A DNA stretch of 22,925 nucleotides from an uncultured beta proteobacterium (GTDB lineage Bacteria; Pseudomonadota; Gammaproteobacteria; Burkholderiales; SG8-39), in NCBI GenBank assembly GCA_902826155.1, contig CADEDU010000098.1, positions 1 through 22,925 of the forward strand, in the 5' to 3' direction. Of this stretch, positions 17,022 through 22,925 are shown piece by piece. The first letter of the stretch is position 1. The number at the start of each line of letters is the position of its first letter. A model generated the notes under the pieces. That model made no database searches. It was not told the DNA's origin and saw nothing but the letters and a program-made list of their open reading frames with translations. The translations under genes and the position numbers were made by a program.

Positions 17022-17480
17022 TTGAAGCTCGACCCCAATTCCTTCAAAGGCCAAGAACACGCCGGTTGGGAGAAGGGCGCGGCCACCTACGACACCTTGT
17101 TGGGATCGGTCACCCGCCATGCCGTCGAGCCGCTGCTGGACGCGGTAAGCGTCGGCGCGGGGACCGAACTGCTCGAAGTGTGCTGTGGTCTTGGCTACGG
17201 CGCGGGGAGGGCGGCGGCGCGCGGTGCTCGCGCGATCGGCATCGACTTTGCGTCAGCGATGATCGATCGCGCGCGCGCGGCGCATCCCAACGCGCAGTTC
17301 GAGCAAGGCGATGCCGAATCGCTGCGCTTCGCCAACGCGACATTCAATGCGGTGATCTGCGCGTTCGGCGTCAACCACTTGCCCGAGGCCGAAATCGACG
17401 GTGCGCACGACCTTCGCAGGGGTGGAAGCATTGAGATTCCAATGCCCGCGGTGTTGGCGGTAGGGGAGAAAACGCAGTAA
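17022..17480 (+). CDS. SAM-dependent methyltransferase, C-terminally shortened
   Basis: This 152-residue protein has the first half of a class I methyltransferase: WEKGAATYDTLLG near the start, motif I LLEVCCGLGYGAG (from Leu50-51), IGIDFASAMIDRAR (motif II region) and FEQGDAESLRFANATFNAVICAFGVNHLPEAE (motifs III-IV, shown here only as a description of position 95-125). After a poor match to the 'RVLRPGG' helix (AHDLRRGGSIEIP) it stops, whereas relatives are usually about 240-280 residues. Start is TTG 17022 with AAGGA 8 nt upstream, 13 nt after the heme protein gene, so it belongs to the same unit. The last ~25 residues do not look family-like. Probably non-functional or a degraded remnant; a sequencing frameshift is possible but no continuation was found in the other frames. 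Confidence 0.7.
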   Translation: MKLDPNSFKGQEHAGWEKGAATYDTLLGSVTRHAVEPLLDAVSVGAGTELLEVCCGLGYGAGRAAARGARAIGIDFASAMIDRARAAHPNAQFEQGDAESLRFANATFNAVICAFGVNHLPEAEIDGAHDLRRGGSIEIPMPAVLAVGEKTQ

Positions 17481-17518
17481 CTTCTGTCCAGACCAGGTTC
17501 CTATCGAGGCGGACCGAC

Positions 17519-17908
17519 ATGGCGGAAGATCCCGCAACCAGTCGACTCACCACCCTCATCGACCGCTACTGCGCGGTTTGGGGTGAACCGGATCCCGCGC
17601 GCAGGGCGGCGCTGCTCGCCGAGGTGTGGGGTCCGGGCGCGACGTACACCGATCCGCGCGTGCATGCGACCAGCGCTGCGGAGTTGCTCGTGCACATCGA
17701 CAAGGTGCTCGGACATTGCCGAGGTGCGAAGGTGGTGCGCACCAGCGCGCTCGATGTTCACCACGGCATGGCGCGATTCGCCTGGCATGTCGTACTGGCT
17801 GATGGGAGCACGCTGCCCGAAGGCATCGACATCGCCGAGTTCACCGCCGACGCGCAACGCATCCAGCGCATCGTCGGTTTTTTCGGGCCGCTACGACCGG
17901 TCGGCTGA
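17519..17908 (+). CDS. SnoaL-like / NTF2-fold protein
   Basis: This 129-residue protein matches the SnoaL-like (NTF2) fold by pattern: an N-terminal helix with LTTLIDRYCAVWGEPDPARR, then LLAEVWGPGATYTDPRV, the typical 'W...a.ytDP' signature, a helix with SAAELLVHIDKVL, and strands with ARFAWHVVLADG and GIDIAEFTADAQRIQRIVGFFG ending the cone. Members of this fold act as small isomerases, hydrolases or binding proteins; nothing in the sequence fixes the role. GAGG lies 9 nt upstream of ATG 17519. It follows the shortened methyltransferase by 38 nt and converges with trpG, leaving only 41 nt between the stops, with no obvious terminator. Confidence 0.75.
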   Translation: MAEDPATSRLTTLIDRYCAVWGEPDPARRAALLAEVWGPGATYTDPRVHATSAAELLVHIDKVLGHCRGAKVVRTSALDVHHGMARFAWHVVLADGSTLPEGIDIAEFTADAQRIQRIVGFFGPLRPVG

Positions 17909-17949
17909 AAGCGTCGGGCTGAACGTGAGCCTGAATACCGTGTCGTCAA

Positions 17950-18543
17950 CTATCGTCCGGCGTTGCTCATCCGCAGAAAATTACGCAGCAGCGCATGGCC
18001 GTGCTCCGACAGGATCGACTCCGGATGGAACTGCACGCCCTCCAATGGCGTGGCGGTGCCCGCCAGCTCGCGGTGGCGCACGCCCATGATCTCGCCGTCC
18101 TCGCTGGTGGCGGTTACCGCCAGGTCCTTCGGGCAAGTTTCGCGCTCGATCACCAGCGAGTGATAGCGGATCACGTTGAACGCGCGCGGCAAGCCTTCGT
18201 AGATGCCTTCGCCGTCGCTGGTGAGCGTGCTGGCCTTGCCGTGCATCTGACGTTGCGCGCGGATGATGCGTCCGCCCAGTGCCGCGCCGATGCTCTGGTG
18301 CCCCAGGCACACGCCGAGAATCGGCAGCTTGCCCGCGAAGTGGCGGATCGCCGGTACGCAGATGCCGGCCTCCTTGGGCGAACACGGTCCGGGTGAGAGC
18401 ACGAGCCGCGCGGGTCGCAATTCGGCAATCCCTTCGAGCGTGATCTCGTCGTTTCGTATCACGCGTACCTCTTCGCCCAGCTCACCGAAGTACTGCACCA
18501 GGTTGAAGGTGAAGCTGTCGTAGTTGTCGATCATGAGGAGCAT
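17950..18543 (-). CDS. trpG: Anthranilate synthase component II (glutamine amidotransferase)
   Basis: This 197-residue subunit supplies ammonia from glutamine to TrpE for anthranilate formation, the first step of tryptophan synthesis; it may also serve PabB for folate synthesis. The class I amidotransferase triad is intact: Cys79 in LGVCLGHQS, His173 and Glu175 in VQFHPES. The start [19 protein letters not shown] is the standard TrpG N-terminus, and [11 protein letters not shown] is the usual oxyanion-loop region. It follows trpE by a single base, with AGGAGG inside the trpE 3' end, so translation is probably coupled. No trpD or trpC follows: the next gene downstream is convergent. Confidence 0.96.
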   Translation of the reverse strand: MLLMIDNYDSFTFNLVQYFGELGEEVRVIRNDEITLEGIAELRPARLVLSPGPCSPKEAGICVPAIRHFAGKLPILGVCLGHQSIGAALGGRIIRAQRQMHGKASTLTSDGEGIYEGLPRAFNVIRYHSLVIERETCPKDLAVTATSEDGEIMGVRHRELAGTATPLEGVQFHPESILSEHGHALLRNFLRMSNAGR

Positions 18544-18544
18544 G

Positions 18545-20020
18545 TCAGAAGCCCTCCTCGACGAGTTCGGCCGCGCGGATCAGTGCGCGCGCCTTGTGCT
18601 CGGTTTCCTTCCACTCCAGCTCTGGCACCGAATCGGCCACGACCCCGGCTGCGGCCTGCACGTACAGCGTCCGGTTCTGCACGATGCCGGTACGGATCGC
18701 GATCGCCACGTCCATGTCGCCCGCGTAGCTCAGATAGCCGCAGGCGCCGCCGTAGATGCCGCGCTTCACCGGCTCGAGCTCGTCGATGATTTCCATCGCG
18801 CGGATCTTCGGTGCGCCGGTGAGCGTGCCGGCGGGGAAGGTGGCCTTGAGCACGTCCATGCTGCTCATGCCGTCCTGGAGCAGCCCCTCTACATTGCTCA
18901 CGATGTGCATCACGTGCGAGTAGCGCTCGACCATGAACGCTTCGGTGACCTTCACGGTGCCCACGCGCGCGATGCGGCCGATGTCGTTGCGCGCCAGGTC
19001 GATCAGCATCAGGTGCTCGGCGCGCTCCTTCGAGTCTGCGAGCAACTCCGCCTCGGTGGCCTTGTCGATCTCGGGCGTGGTGCCGCGTGGGCGCGTGCCG
19101 GCGAGCGGCCGGATGGTGATCTTGTCGCCCTCGGCGGTGTGCTCGTGGCGCACCAGGATCTCTGGCGACGCGCCTACGATCTGAAAGCTCCCCATGTCGT
19201 AGAAATACATGTAGGGGCTGGGGTTGAGCGAGCGCAACGCGCGATAGAGCGACAGCGGGCTCTGGGTGTAGCGCTTCTTCAGCCGCTGGCCGATCTGCAC
19301 CTGCATCATGTCGCCCGCGGCGATGTACTCCTTGCTTCGGGCTACCGCTGCGAGAAACGCTTCCTTGGGGAACTCTCGTTCCACATCCGCACTAGTGCCG
19401 CCGCCGAACGCCGGCGCGGAGACGGAACGCTGCAGGCGCTCGGCGAGTTCAGCCAGGCGCCGCTTGGCGTGGATGTACGCCTCGGGCTGGGCCGGGTCGG
19501 CATAGACGATGAGATAGAGCCGCCCCGAGAGGTTGTCGATGACCGCCAACTCCTCGCATTGCAGCAGCATGACGTCGGGCGTATCGAGGCCGCCGGCTTT
19601 GTCGACCTTGGCGAGCTTCGGTTCGATGTAACGCACGGCGTCGTAGCCGAAGTAGCCGGCCAGCCCGCCGCAAAAACGCGGCAAGCCGGGCCGTAGCGCC
19701 ACCTTGAATCGACGCTGATAGCTCGCGATGAAATCGAGCGGATTGCCTTCGTGGCATTCGACTACCCGATCGTCCGTGATGATTTCGATGCTCGAGCCGG
19801 TAGCCCGAACCAGCGTGCGCGCCGGCAGGCCGATGAAGGAATAGCGACCGAAGCGCTCACCGCCCACCACCGATTCCAGCAGAAAGCTGTAGCGTTCGGC
19901 GTCGGTGAGCTTGAGATAGAGCGAGAGCGGCGTCTCCAGGTCGGCGAACGCCTCGGTGAGCAGCGGGATGCGGTTGTAGCCTTGCGCGGCAAGGCTCTTG
20001 AATTCGAGTTCGGTGATCAC
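18545..20020 (-). CDS. trpE: Anthranilate synthase component I
   Basis: This 491-residue subunit converts chorismate and ammonia to anthranilate. The N-terminal regulatory region has LLES at residues 47-50, the motif required for feedback inhibition by tryptophan. The chorismate-binding domain has [44 protein letters not shown] and [14 protein letters not shown] chose GTG 20020: it gives [20 protein letters not shown], as in betaproteobacterial TrpE, with GAGGA 7 nt upstream. The frame is open to a TTG at 20059, but that extension would overlap the attenuator stem at 20045-20053 and has no family likeness. It is preceded by a leader peptide and competing stems, so both feedback inhibition and attenuation probably control it. 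Confidence 0.95.
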   Translation of the reverse strand: MITELEFKSLAAQGYNRIPLLTEAFADLETPLSLYLKLTDAERYSFLLESVVGGERFGRYSFIGLPARTLVRATGSSIEIITDDRVVECHEGNPLDFIASYQRRFKVALRPGLPRFCGGLAGYFGYDAVRYIEPKLAKVDKAGGLDTPDVMLLQCEELAVIDNLSGRLYLIVYADPAQPEAYIHAKRRLAELAERLQRSVSAPAFGGGTSADVEREFPKEAFLAAVARSKEYIAAGDMMQVQIGQRLKKRYTQSPLSLYRALRSLNPSPYMYFYDMGSFQIVGASPEILVRHEHTAEGDKITIRPLAGTRPRGTTPEIDKATEAELLADSKERAEHLMLIDLARNDIGRIARVGTVKVTEAFMVERYSHVMHIVSNVEGLLQDGMSSMDVLKATFPAGTLTGAPKIRAMEIIDELEPVKRGIYGGACGYLSYAGDMDVAIAIRTGIVQNRTLYVQAAAGVVADSVPELEWKETEHKARALIRAAELVEEGF

Positions 20021-20044
20021 GGGGATGTCCTCGGCGAATCCGAT

Positions 20045-20147
20045 GGCCGCCTTTTGCAAGCGTGCACCGGGAAGACGTGAGCAGGAGGGTGGTGCGAAGG
20101 CGGCCCGACGGGCCGCGACGCATCAGAGCGTGCGGATGAAGCGTCGC
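20045..20147 (-). promoter_or_regulatory. trp attenuator: three competing RNA stems upstream of trpE
   Basis: Read on the minus strand, four arms can form three stems. Arm 1 (20147-20141, GCGACGC, starting in the second Trp codon) pairs with arm 2 (20121-20115, GCGTCGC). Arm 2 extended (20116-20110, GCGGCCC) pairs with arm 3 (20106-20100, GGGCCGC) over a 3-nt loop. Arm 3 shifted (20105-20097, GGCCGCCTT) pairs with arm 4 (20053-20045, AAGGCGGCC), 9 bp, with GCACC/GGTGC continuing the helix inside. 2:3 and 3:4 exclude each other, and 1:2 overlaps 2:3, the classical attenuator topology. The leader stop codon (20125-20123) sits just before arm 2. No U-run follows arm 4, so the 3:4 form may terminate by another means or block trpE translation; its end is 12 nt before the trpE ribosome site. 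Confidence 0.65.
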
Positions 20148-20227
20148 CAGGGCCAGGCTCCCCGGTCGGGCGACCGGGCGGCCACGTTGAGTGCCGCGGC
20201 GATTTGAAGGATGCTCACGCAGGACAT
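20123..20227 (-). CDS. trpL: trp operon leader peptide (34 aa)
   Basis: This short frame starts at ATG 20227 (MSCVSILQIAAALNVAA) and ends ...GAWPWRRFIRTL. Trp codons 25 and 27 (20155-20153 and 20149-20147) are separated by one Pro codon, and Trp is otherwise rare in such a short random frame. The position upstream of trpE and the fit to the attenuator arms (second Trp codon on arm 1, stop just before arm 2) are what make it convincing. There is no ribosome-binding site before the ATG; a -10-like box 7 nt upstream suggests a leaderless mRNA, as described for trpL of Sinorhizobium. The frame is technically open further upstream to an ATG at 20386, which I consider a chance extension. Confidence 0.65.
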   Translation of the reverse strand: MSCVSILQIAAALNVAARSPDRGAWPWRRFIRTL

Positions 20228-20234
20228 GGGGCGA

Positions 20235-20263
20235 AGTTTAGCAGCGTGGCGCTGCGGTGTGGC
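20235..20263 (-). promoter_or_regulatory. Candidate trpL-trpE-trpG promoter
   Basis: On the minus strand TAAACT (20240-20235) matches 4/6 of the -10 consensus and stands out in GC-rich sequence. A 17-nt spacer separates it from GCCACA (20263-20258), a poor -35 (3/6). Seven bases separate the -10 from the trpL ATG, which would place transcription start at or one base before that ATG. The remainder of the gap to the next plus-strand gene (20264-20372) holds nothing else recognisable except that gene's AAAGGAG ribosome site. Confidence 0.4.
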
Positions 20264-20372
20264 GGGGTCGCACGGAATCGGATTGCCGCCAGGTGCGCGG
20301 TGGAATTGGGGAGTTGTTGGCGCGGGTAAGCATCTTGCGCCGGACCACCGCATTCGAAAGGAGCATCGACCG

Positions 20373-20804
20373 ATGAGTTGTGGCACCTTCTATCTGGTCG
20401 CCGATGATGCTCGGCACGTGCTCTTGGATCGCGTCACCAAAGGCGATTGGTACGAGGCGATCGGCACGTTGTTGAATGCGCAGACTCCCTCGATCGAGGC
20501 GGAGGATTCGATTTCAGCGTGGGCGATTTCGCTGGCTGCCGCGCCCTCGCCACTTGATCGGCTGTTCGTTGGCGAGCTGAGCGCGCGCCGCGACGAGTTC
20601 GATGATCCCGATGTAGCGTTTCTGGGCAGTGCGCTGCTCGCGGCGGTGAGCGCCGCGTTGAACGAGTGTGGCGAGGCATTCATTCGTGACCGACTCGCAC
20701 AGCACGGCGCGGAGCATCACACGTGGCTCTACCAGCCGCTTCGGCAGTTTCTGCAGGTGGCCGTCAGGAGCAACCACGCGATGATCATTCTGTGGGGCAG
20801 ATAG
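20373..20804 (+). CDS. Hypothetical protein, 143 aa
   Basis: I do not recognise this protein. It is small, acidic and cytoplasmic-looking, with no signal peptide or membrane segment. It begins MSCGTFYLVADDARHVLL, has a central acidic region (TPSIEAEDSISAW), a helix-rich middle (FLGSALLAAVSAALNECGEAFI) and ends with HHTWLYQPLRQFLQVAVRSNHAMIILWG. The start ATG 20373 has AAAGGAG 9 nt upstream; the open frame before it lies in the trpL promoter region. Base composition and codon pattern look like the neighbours, and the frame overlaps no other gene except for a 20-nt convergent overlap with the methionine synthase gene, which supports a real gene. Function unknown. Confidence 0.7.
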   Translation: MSCGTFYLVADDARHVLLDRVTKGDWYEAIGTLLNAQTPSIEAEDSISAWAISLAAAPSPLDRLFVGELSARRDEFDDPDVAFLGSALLAAVSAALNECGEAFIRDRLAQHGAEHHTWLYQPLRQFLQVAVRSNHAMIILWGR

Positions 20805-21828
20805 GAGACCGCATCTCCTCACGCACAAGCGCTGCGCCCGCTGCGAGCGCCTTCATCTTGCCGCGCGCCGCGTTGCGCGATCGAGGCAGCAGGCCGCAGT
20901 CGGTCGTCGGGGAAAGACGCTCGGGAGCAACGTATTCGAGCGCGGTGCGAATACGAGCGGCCACCTGCTCCGGCGTTTCGATCGCTTCGGTGCCGACGTC
21001 GATCACGCCGACCATTAAATCCTTGCCCTTCGCCAGCGCGAGCACGGCCGGATCGACGCCCGATGCCGCGCATTCCACCGAGATCATGTCGATCGCGCTG
21101 GTAGCGAGCAGCGGCAGTGAGCGCCAGTAGTGGCTCCAGTCGGTGTTGTCGCGCTTCCACTTCACCACGCGCTCGGTGCCGTAGCCGTAGCAGATGTGCA
21201 CCGCTTTCCTGGCACGGATGCCCTTCGATGCTTCTTCCAGCGCTCGCACGCCCCAGGCCTCCAACTCGTCGAGATAGATGTTGAAGCACGGTTCGTCGAA
21301 CTGGACGATGTCGGCGCCGGCCTCGACCAGTTCGTGCGCCTCCTCGTTCAGCACGCGGGCGATCTCGGTGGCGAGCGTGCGCCGATCGCGAAAGTGTTCG
21401 TCGGCCAGCGTGTCGGCCGCCGTCATCGGCCCGGGCAGCGTGACCTTGATCGGCTTGCTGGTGTGCTGCTTGAGAAACAGCACGTCTTTGCGCATCAGCG
21501 AGCCGCGCCGGCGCAACGGACCGATCACGCGCGCGGCGTCGACCATCTGGTTGTAGCGGCCGCCGCGCATCGGAATCTTGGCCAGTTGCACGAAGTCGAT
21601 GCCTTCCAACCCTTCGAGAAAGCCCCAGATGTAATGCCGGCGCCGCTGCTCACCGTCGGTGACGATGTCGATGCCGGCGTCGTGCTGATCGACCAGTGCC
21701 AGCAGCACCGCGTCATCCTGTCCTTCGGCGAGCGTCGCGGCTTCGAGTTTCCATTGCGCATACAACTGCCCGGGCGGCACCAGCCAGGCGGGGCGCGGCA
21801 GACTGCCGGCGATCATGGTCTGCAGCAA
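20785..21828 (-). CDS. Short cobalamin-independent methionine synthase (MetE C-terminal domain only, MesD-like)
   Basis: This 347-residue protein corresponds to the catalytic C-terminal barrel of MetE, without the N-terminal half. The zinc/thiol site is present: His211 and Cys213 (AVHICYGYG), Glu252 (ISVECA) and Cys311 (TTDCGLLP). Other family stretches are TMIAGSLPRPAWL at the start, DAGIDIVTDGEQRRRHY and KVTLPGPMTAADTLADEHF. The pattern matches the folate-independent 'core' methionine synthases of the MesD group, known from aerobic proteobacteria and dependent there on a partner, MesX. No MesX-like (DUF1852) gene is in the window. I chose TTG 21828 because AAGGA lies 7 nt upstream and the product then matches family length; ATG 21816 is the alternative. 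It would make methionine from homocysteine in the cytoplasm. Confidence 0.85.
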   Translation of the reverse strand: MLQTMIAGSLPRPAWLVPPGQLYAQWKLEAATLAEGQDDAVLLALVDQHDAGIDIVTDGEQRRRHYIWGFLEGLEGIDFVQLAKIPMRGGRYNQMVDAARVIGPLRRRGSLMRKDVLFLKQHTSKPIKVTLPGPMTAADTLADEHFRDRRTLATEIARVLNEEAHELVEAGADIVQFDEPCFNIYLDELEAWGVRALEEASKGIRARKAVHICYGYGTERVVKWKRDNTDWSHYWRSLPLLATSAIDMISVECAASGVDPAVLALAKGKDLMVGVIDVGTEAIETPEQVAARIRTALEYVAPERLSPTTDCGLLPRSRNAARGKMKALAAGAALVREEMRSPICPTE

Positions 21829-21963
21829 GGCGATTTCCTTTCGCAGGTGCTCCGCGTGCGCAGAGCCGTGCGCGAACGATACGGCATGGCATGGCCCGGC
21901 GCGCACGGGCAAGGCGTGGCATTCTCCCAATTCAGAACAAGGCGAGCTGGGACGGGGTTGACG

Positions 21964-22725
21964 ATGCGCGGGATGAGATGGATGAGCGGGTTGGGAGTGG
22001 TGCTTGCGATGAGCCTGATGAGCGCGAAAGCGTCAGCCAATGATGCAGCCGTGCTAAGCGCTGGCGCGGTCGAGCCCGGCCTGCTCGCGGCCGTGGCGCT
22101 ATTCGAGAAGGCAGCAGGCCGCAAGGTTGCCGTGACGTTCAATACCGCGCCGCAAATTCGCGAACGTGTCGAGAAAGGGGGAGAGCGCTTCGACGCGGTG
22201 GTGCTCCCGCCGGCCGCAATGGATGCATTCGTGAAGGCGGGGTTGGTTGGCAGCGAACGATTGATGCTTGGGCGCGTTGGACAAGGCATGGCGGTGCGTG
22301 CAGGCGTTGCGATGCCCGAGGTTGCGAGCGTCGCGGCGCTGGAGCGTACGGTGCGCGAGGCTGACGCGGTCGTGTTCAACCGCGCCACGGGCGGGCAGTA
22401 CATCGAGAGCATGTTCCGCAAGCTCGGCGTGTACGAGTCCATCGAGAGCAAGACGGTCCGTTACGCCAGCGCTGGCGACGTGATGGAGCATCTGCTCAAG
22501 GGCAAGGGACGCGAGCTGGGCTTTGCGCCGATCACCGAGATCCTGCCGTACACGAAAAAGGGCCTCGTCTATGTCGGGCCGCTTCCCGCTGACGTGCAGC
22601 AGCGCAACGCGTATGTGTTCTCGGTGACGCAGGGTGCGAAGAACGCCGAAACCGCCAATGCGCTGATGCGGTTCCTCGAGACGCCCGCTGCGCGTCAGGC
22701 GCTGGTCGCGGGCGGGGTGGAGTAA
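21964..22725 (+). CDS. ModA-like periplasmic substrate-binding protein
   Basis: This 253-residue protein has a signal peptide (GLGVVLAMSLMSAKASA, cleavage after Ala25) and the type 2 periplasmic-binding fold of the ModA/extracellular solute-binding group: VLSAGAVEPGLLAAVALFEKAAG with VAVTFNTAPQIRERV, then FDAVVLPPAAMDAFVKAGLV, VRAGVAMPEVASVAAL, a ligand-side GGQYIESMFRKLG, LGFAPITEIL and a C-terminal helix ALMRFLETPAARQALV. Such proteins bind oxyanions or small organic anions for ABC uptake. The molybdate site residues cannot be verified by eye, and no permease or ATPase gene is beside it, so the ligand is open. ATG 21964 is chosen because it starts the signal peptide; its ribosome site is weak. 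The divergent gap to the methionine synthase gene (21829-21963) shows nothing else. Confidence 0.8.
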   Translation: MRGMRWMSGLGVVLAMSLMSAKASANDAAVLSAGAVEPGLLAAVALFEKAAGRKVAVTFNTAPQIRERVEKGGERFDAVVLPPAAMDAFVKAGLVGSERLMLGRVGQGMAVRAGVAMPEVASVAALERTVREADAVVFNRATGGQYIESMFRKLGVYESIESKTVRYASAGDVMEHLLKGKGRELGFAPITEILPYTKKGLVYVGPLPADVQQRNAYVFSVTQGAKNAETANALMRFLETPAARQALVAGGVE

Positions 22726-22735
22726 CGCATATTGT

Positions 22736-22753
22736 GGCGACGGCGACGGCGAC
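22736..22753 (+). repeat. Short tandem repeat, GGCGAC three times
   Basis: Three exact head-to-tail copies of GGCGAC lie between the binding-protein gene and the convergent Bug-receptor fragment. A GGGGCCCC palindrome follows about 25 nt later. No T-run suggests a terminator. Probably simple-sequence noise in GC-rich spacer DNA. Confidence 0.6.
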
Positions 22754-22807
22754 GCGCGCGCAGCGCCGCCTCCCGGCAAGCGGGGCCCCTGCTCCGCCCT
22801 CCGCAAA

Positions 22808-22925
22808 CTACTCGGGCTTCACGCCGATGTCGGCGAACATCCGTCCCCAGAACGGCAGTTCCTTGCGGACGAACTCGGTGCAGCCTTGCGGTGTCGACTC
22901 GGTCAGCTCGGCGCCGTTGGCGGCG
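22808..22925 (-). CDS. Bug/TctC-family tripartite tricarboxylate transporter receptor, C-terminal fragment
   Basis: Only the last 39 codons are inside the window. They read ANGAELTESTPQGCTEF, then VRKELPFWGRMFADIGVKPE and stop. This matches the C-terminal pattern of Bug-family receptors (gly-x-glu ... thr-pro ... phe-x-glu-x-trp ... gly-ile-lys-pro-glu), periplasmic binding proteins of TTT transporters that are greatly expanded in Burkholderiales. The ligand cannot be guessed from this piece. Its start lies beyond the right edge. It converges with the ModA-like gene. Confidence 0.7.
   Translation of the reverse strand, partial: AANGAELTESTPQGCTEFVRKELPFWGRMFADIGVKPE

Noticed and set aside
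18524..19696. 390-codon plus-strand frame over trpE
   Set aside because: Complement shadow of trpE; no family features.
20123..20386. 87-codon version of the leader frame
   Set aside because: The part upstream of ATG 20227 overlaps the putative promoter and the ribosome site of the divergent gene and looks random; the 34-codon form fits an attenuator.
21130..21963. Long N-terminal extension of the ModA-like gene frame
   Set aside because: It is the complement of the methionine synthase gene; the signal peptide starts at 21964.
1..22925. CRISPR arrays, tRNA or rRNA genes, transposases, phage genes
   Set aside because: No regularly spaced repeats, cloverleaf-like sequences, rRNA-like blocks, transposase motifs or phage proteins were seen on either strand.

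Overview
The window is high-GC, densely coded chromosomal DNA, most likely from a betaproteobacterium close to Burkholderiales. The taxonomic hints are a Bug/TctC-type solute receptor fragment at the right edge, a TrpE whose N-terminus ([20 protein letters not shown]) matches what I know of betaproteobacterial TrpE, and the mix of LLM-type oxidoreductase, PhyH, amidohydrolase-2 and acyl-CoA synthetase genes. No rRNA, tRNA, CRISPR array, insertion sequence or phage gene was seen.

Layout. (1) 1-5237, plus strand: a tripartite RND heavy-metal efflux operon (outer-membrane factor cut by the window edge, lipoprotein adaptor, CzcA-type pump). (2) 5234-7948, minus strand: alpha/beta-hydrolase and LLM flavin oxidoreductase genes behind a PhyH dioxygenase gene that looks broken by an internal, frame-shifting deletion. 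Divergent from these, 8116-10915 on the plus strand carries an amidohydrolase-2 gene overlapping an acetoacetyl-CoA-synthetase-type ligase. Together this resembles a small catabolic cluster. (3) 11071-12794: two unrelated SAM methyltransferases, the first with a signal peptide. (4) 12882-13535, minus: a PIN toxin / Phd-type antitoxin pair with a recognisable promoter flanked by two GTAC-centred palindromes. (5) 13684-17908, plus: a lipoprotein esterase, a periplasmic protein joining a carboxypeptidase-regulatory-like domain, one c-type heme site and a propeller-like region, a C-terminally shortened methyltransferase, and a SnoaL-like protein. (6) 17950-20263, minus: trpE-trpG preceded by a 34-codon reading frame with a Trp-Pro-Trp motif and three competing stems, i.e. 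a probable trp attenuator, apparently leaderless. (7) 20373-22925: a small unknown protein, a short MetE/MesD-type methionine synthase, a ModA-like binding protein and the end of a Bug receptor.

The strongest non-coding signal is the trpL attenuator: the stems have 1:2 / 2:3 / 3:4 topology, the Trp codons sit on arm 1, and the leader start codon lies 7 nt after a -10-like box. The other notable points are the deleted PhyH gene, the heme-bearing fusion protein and the exported methyltransferase. All functional calls come from reading motifs by eye; no database search was run.
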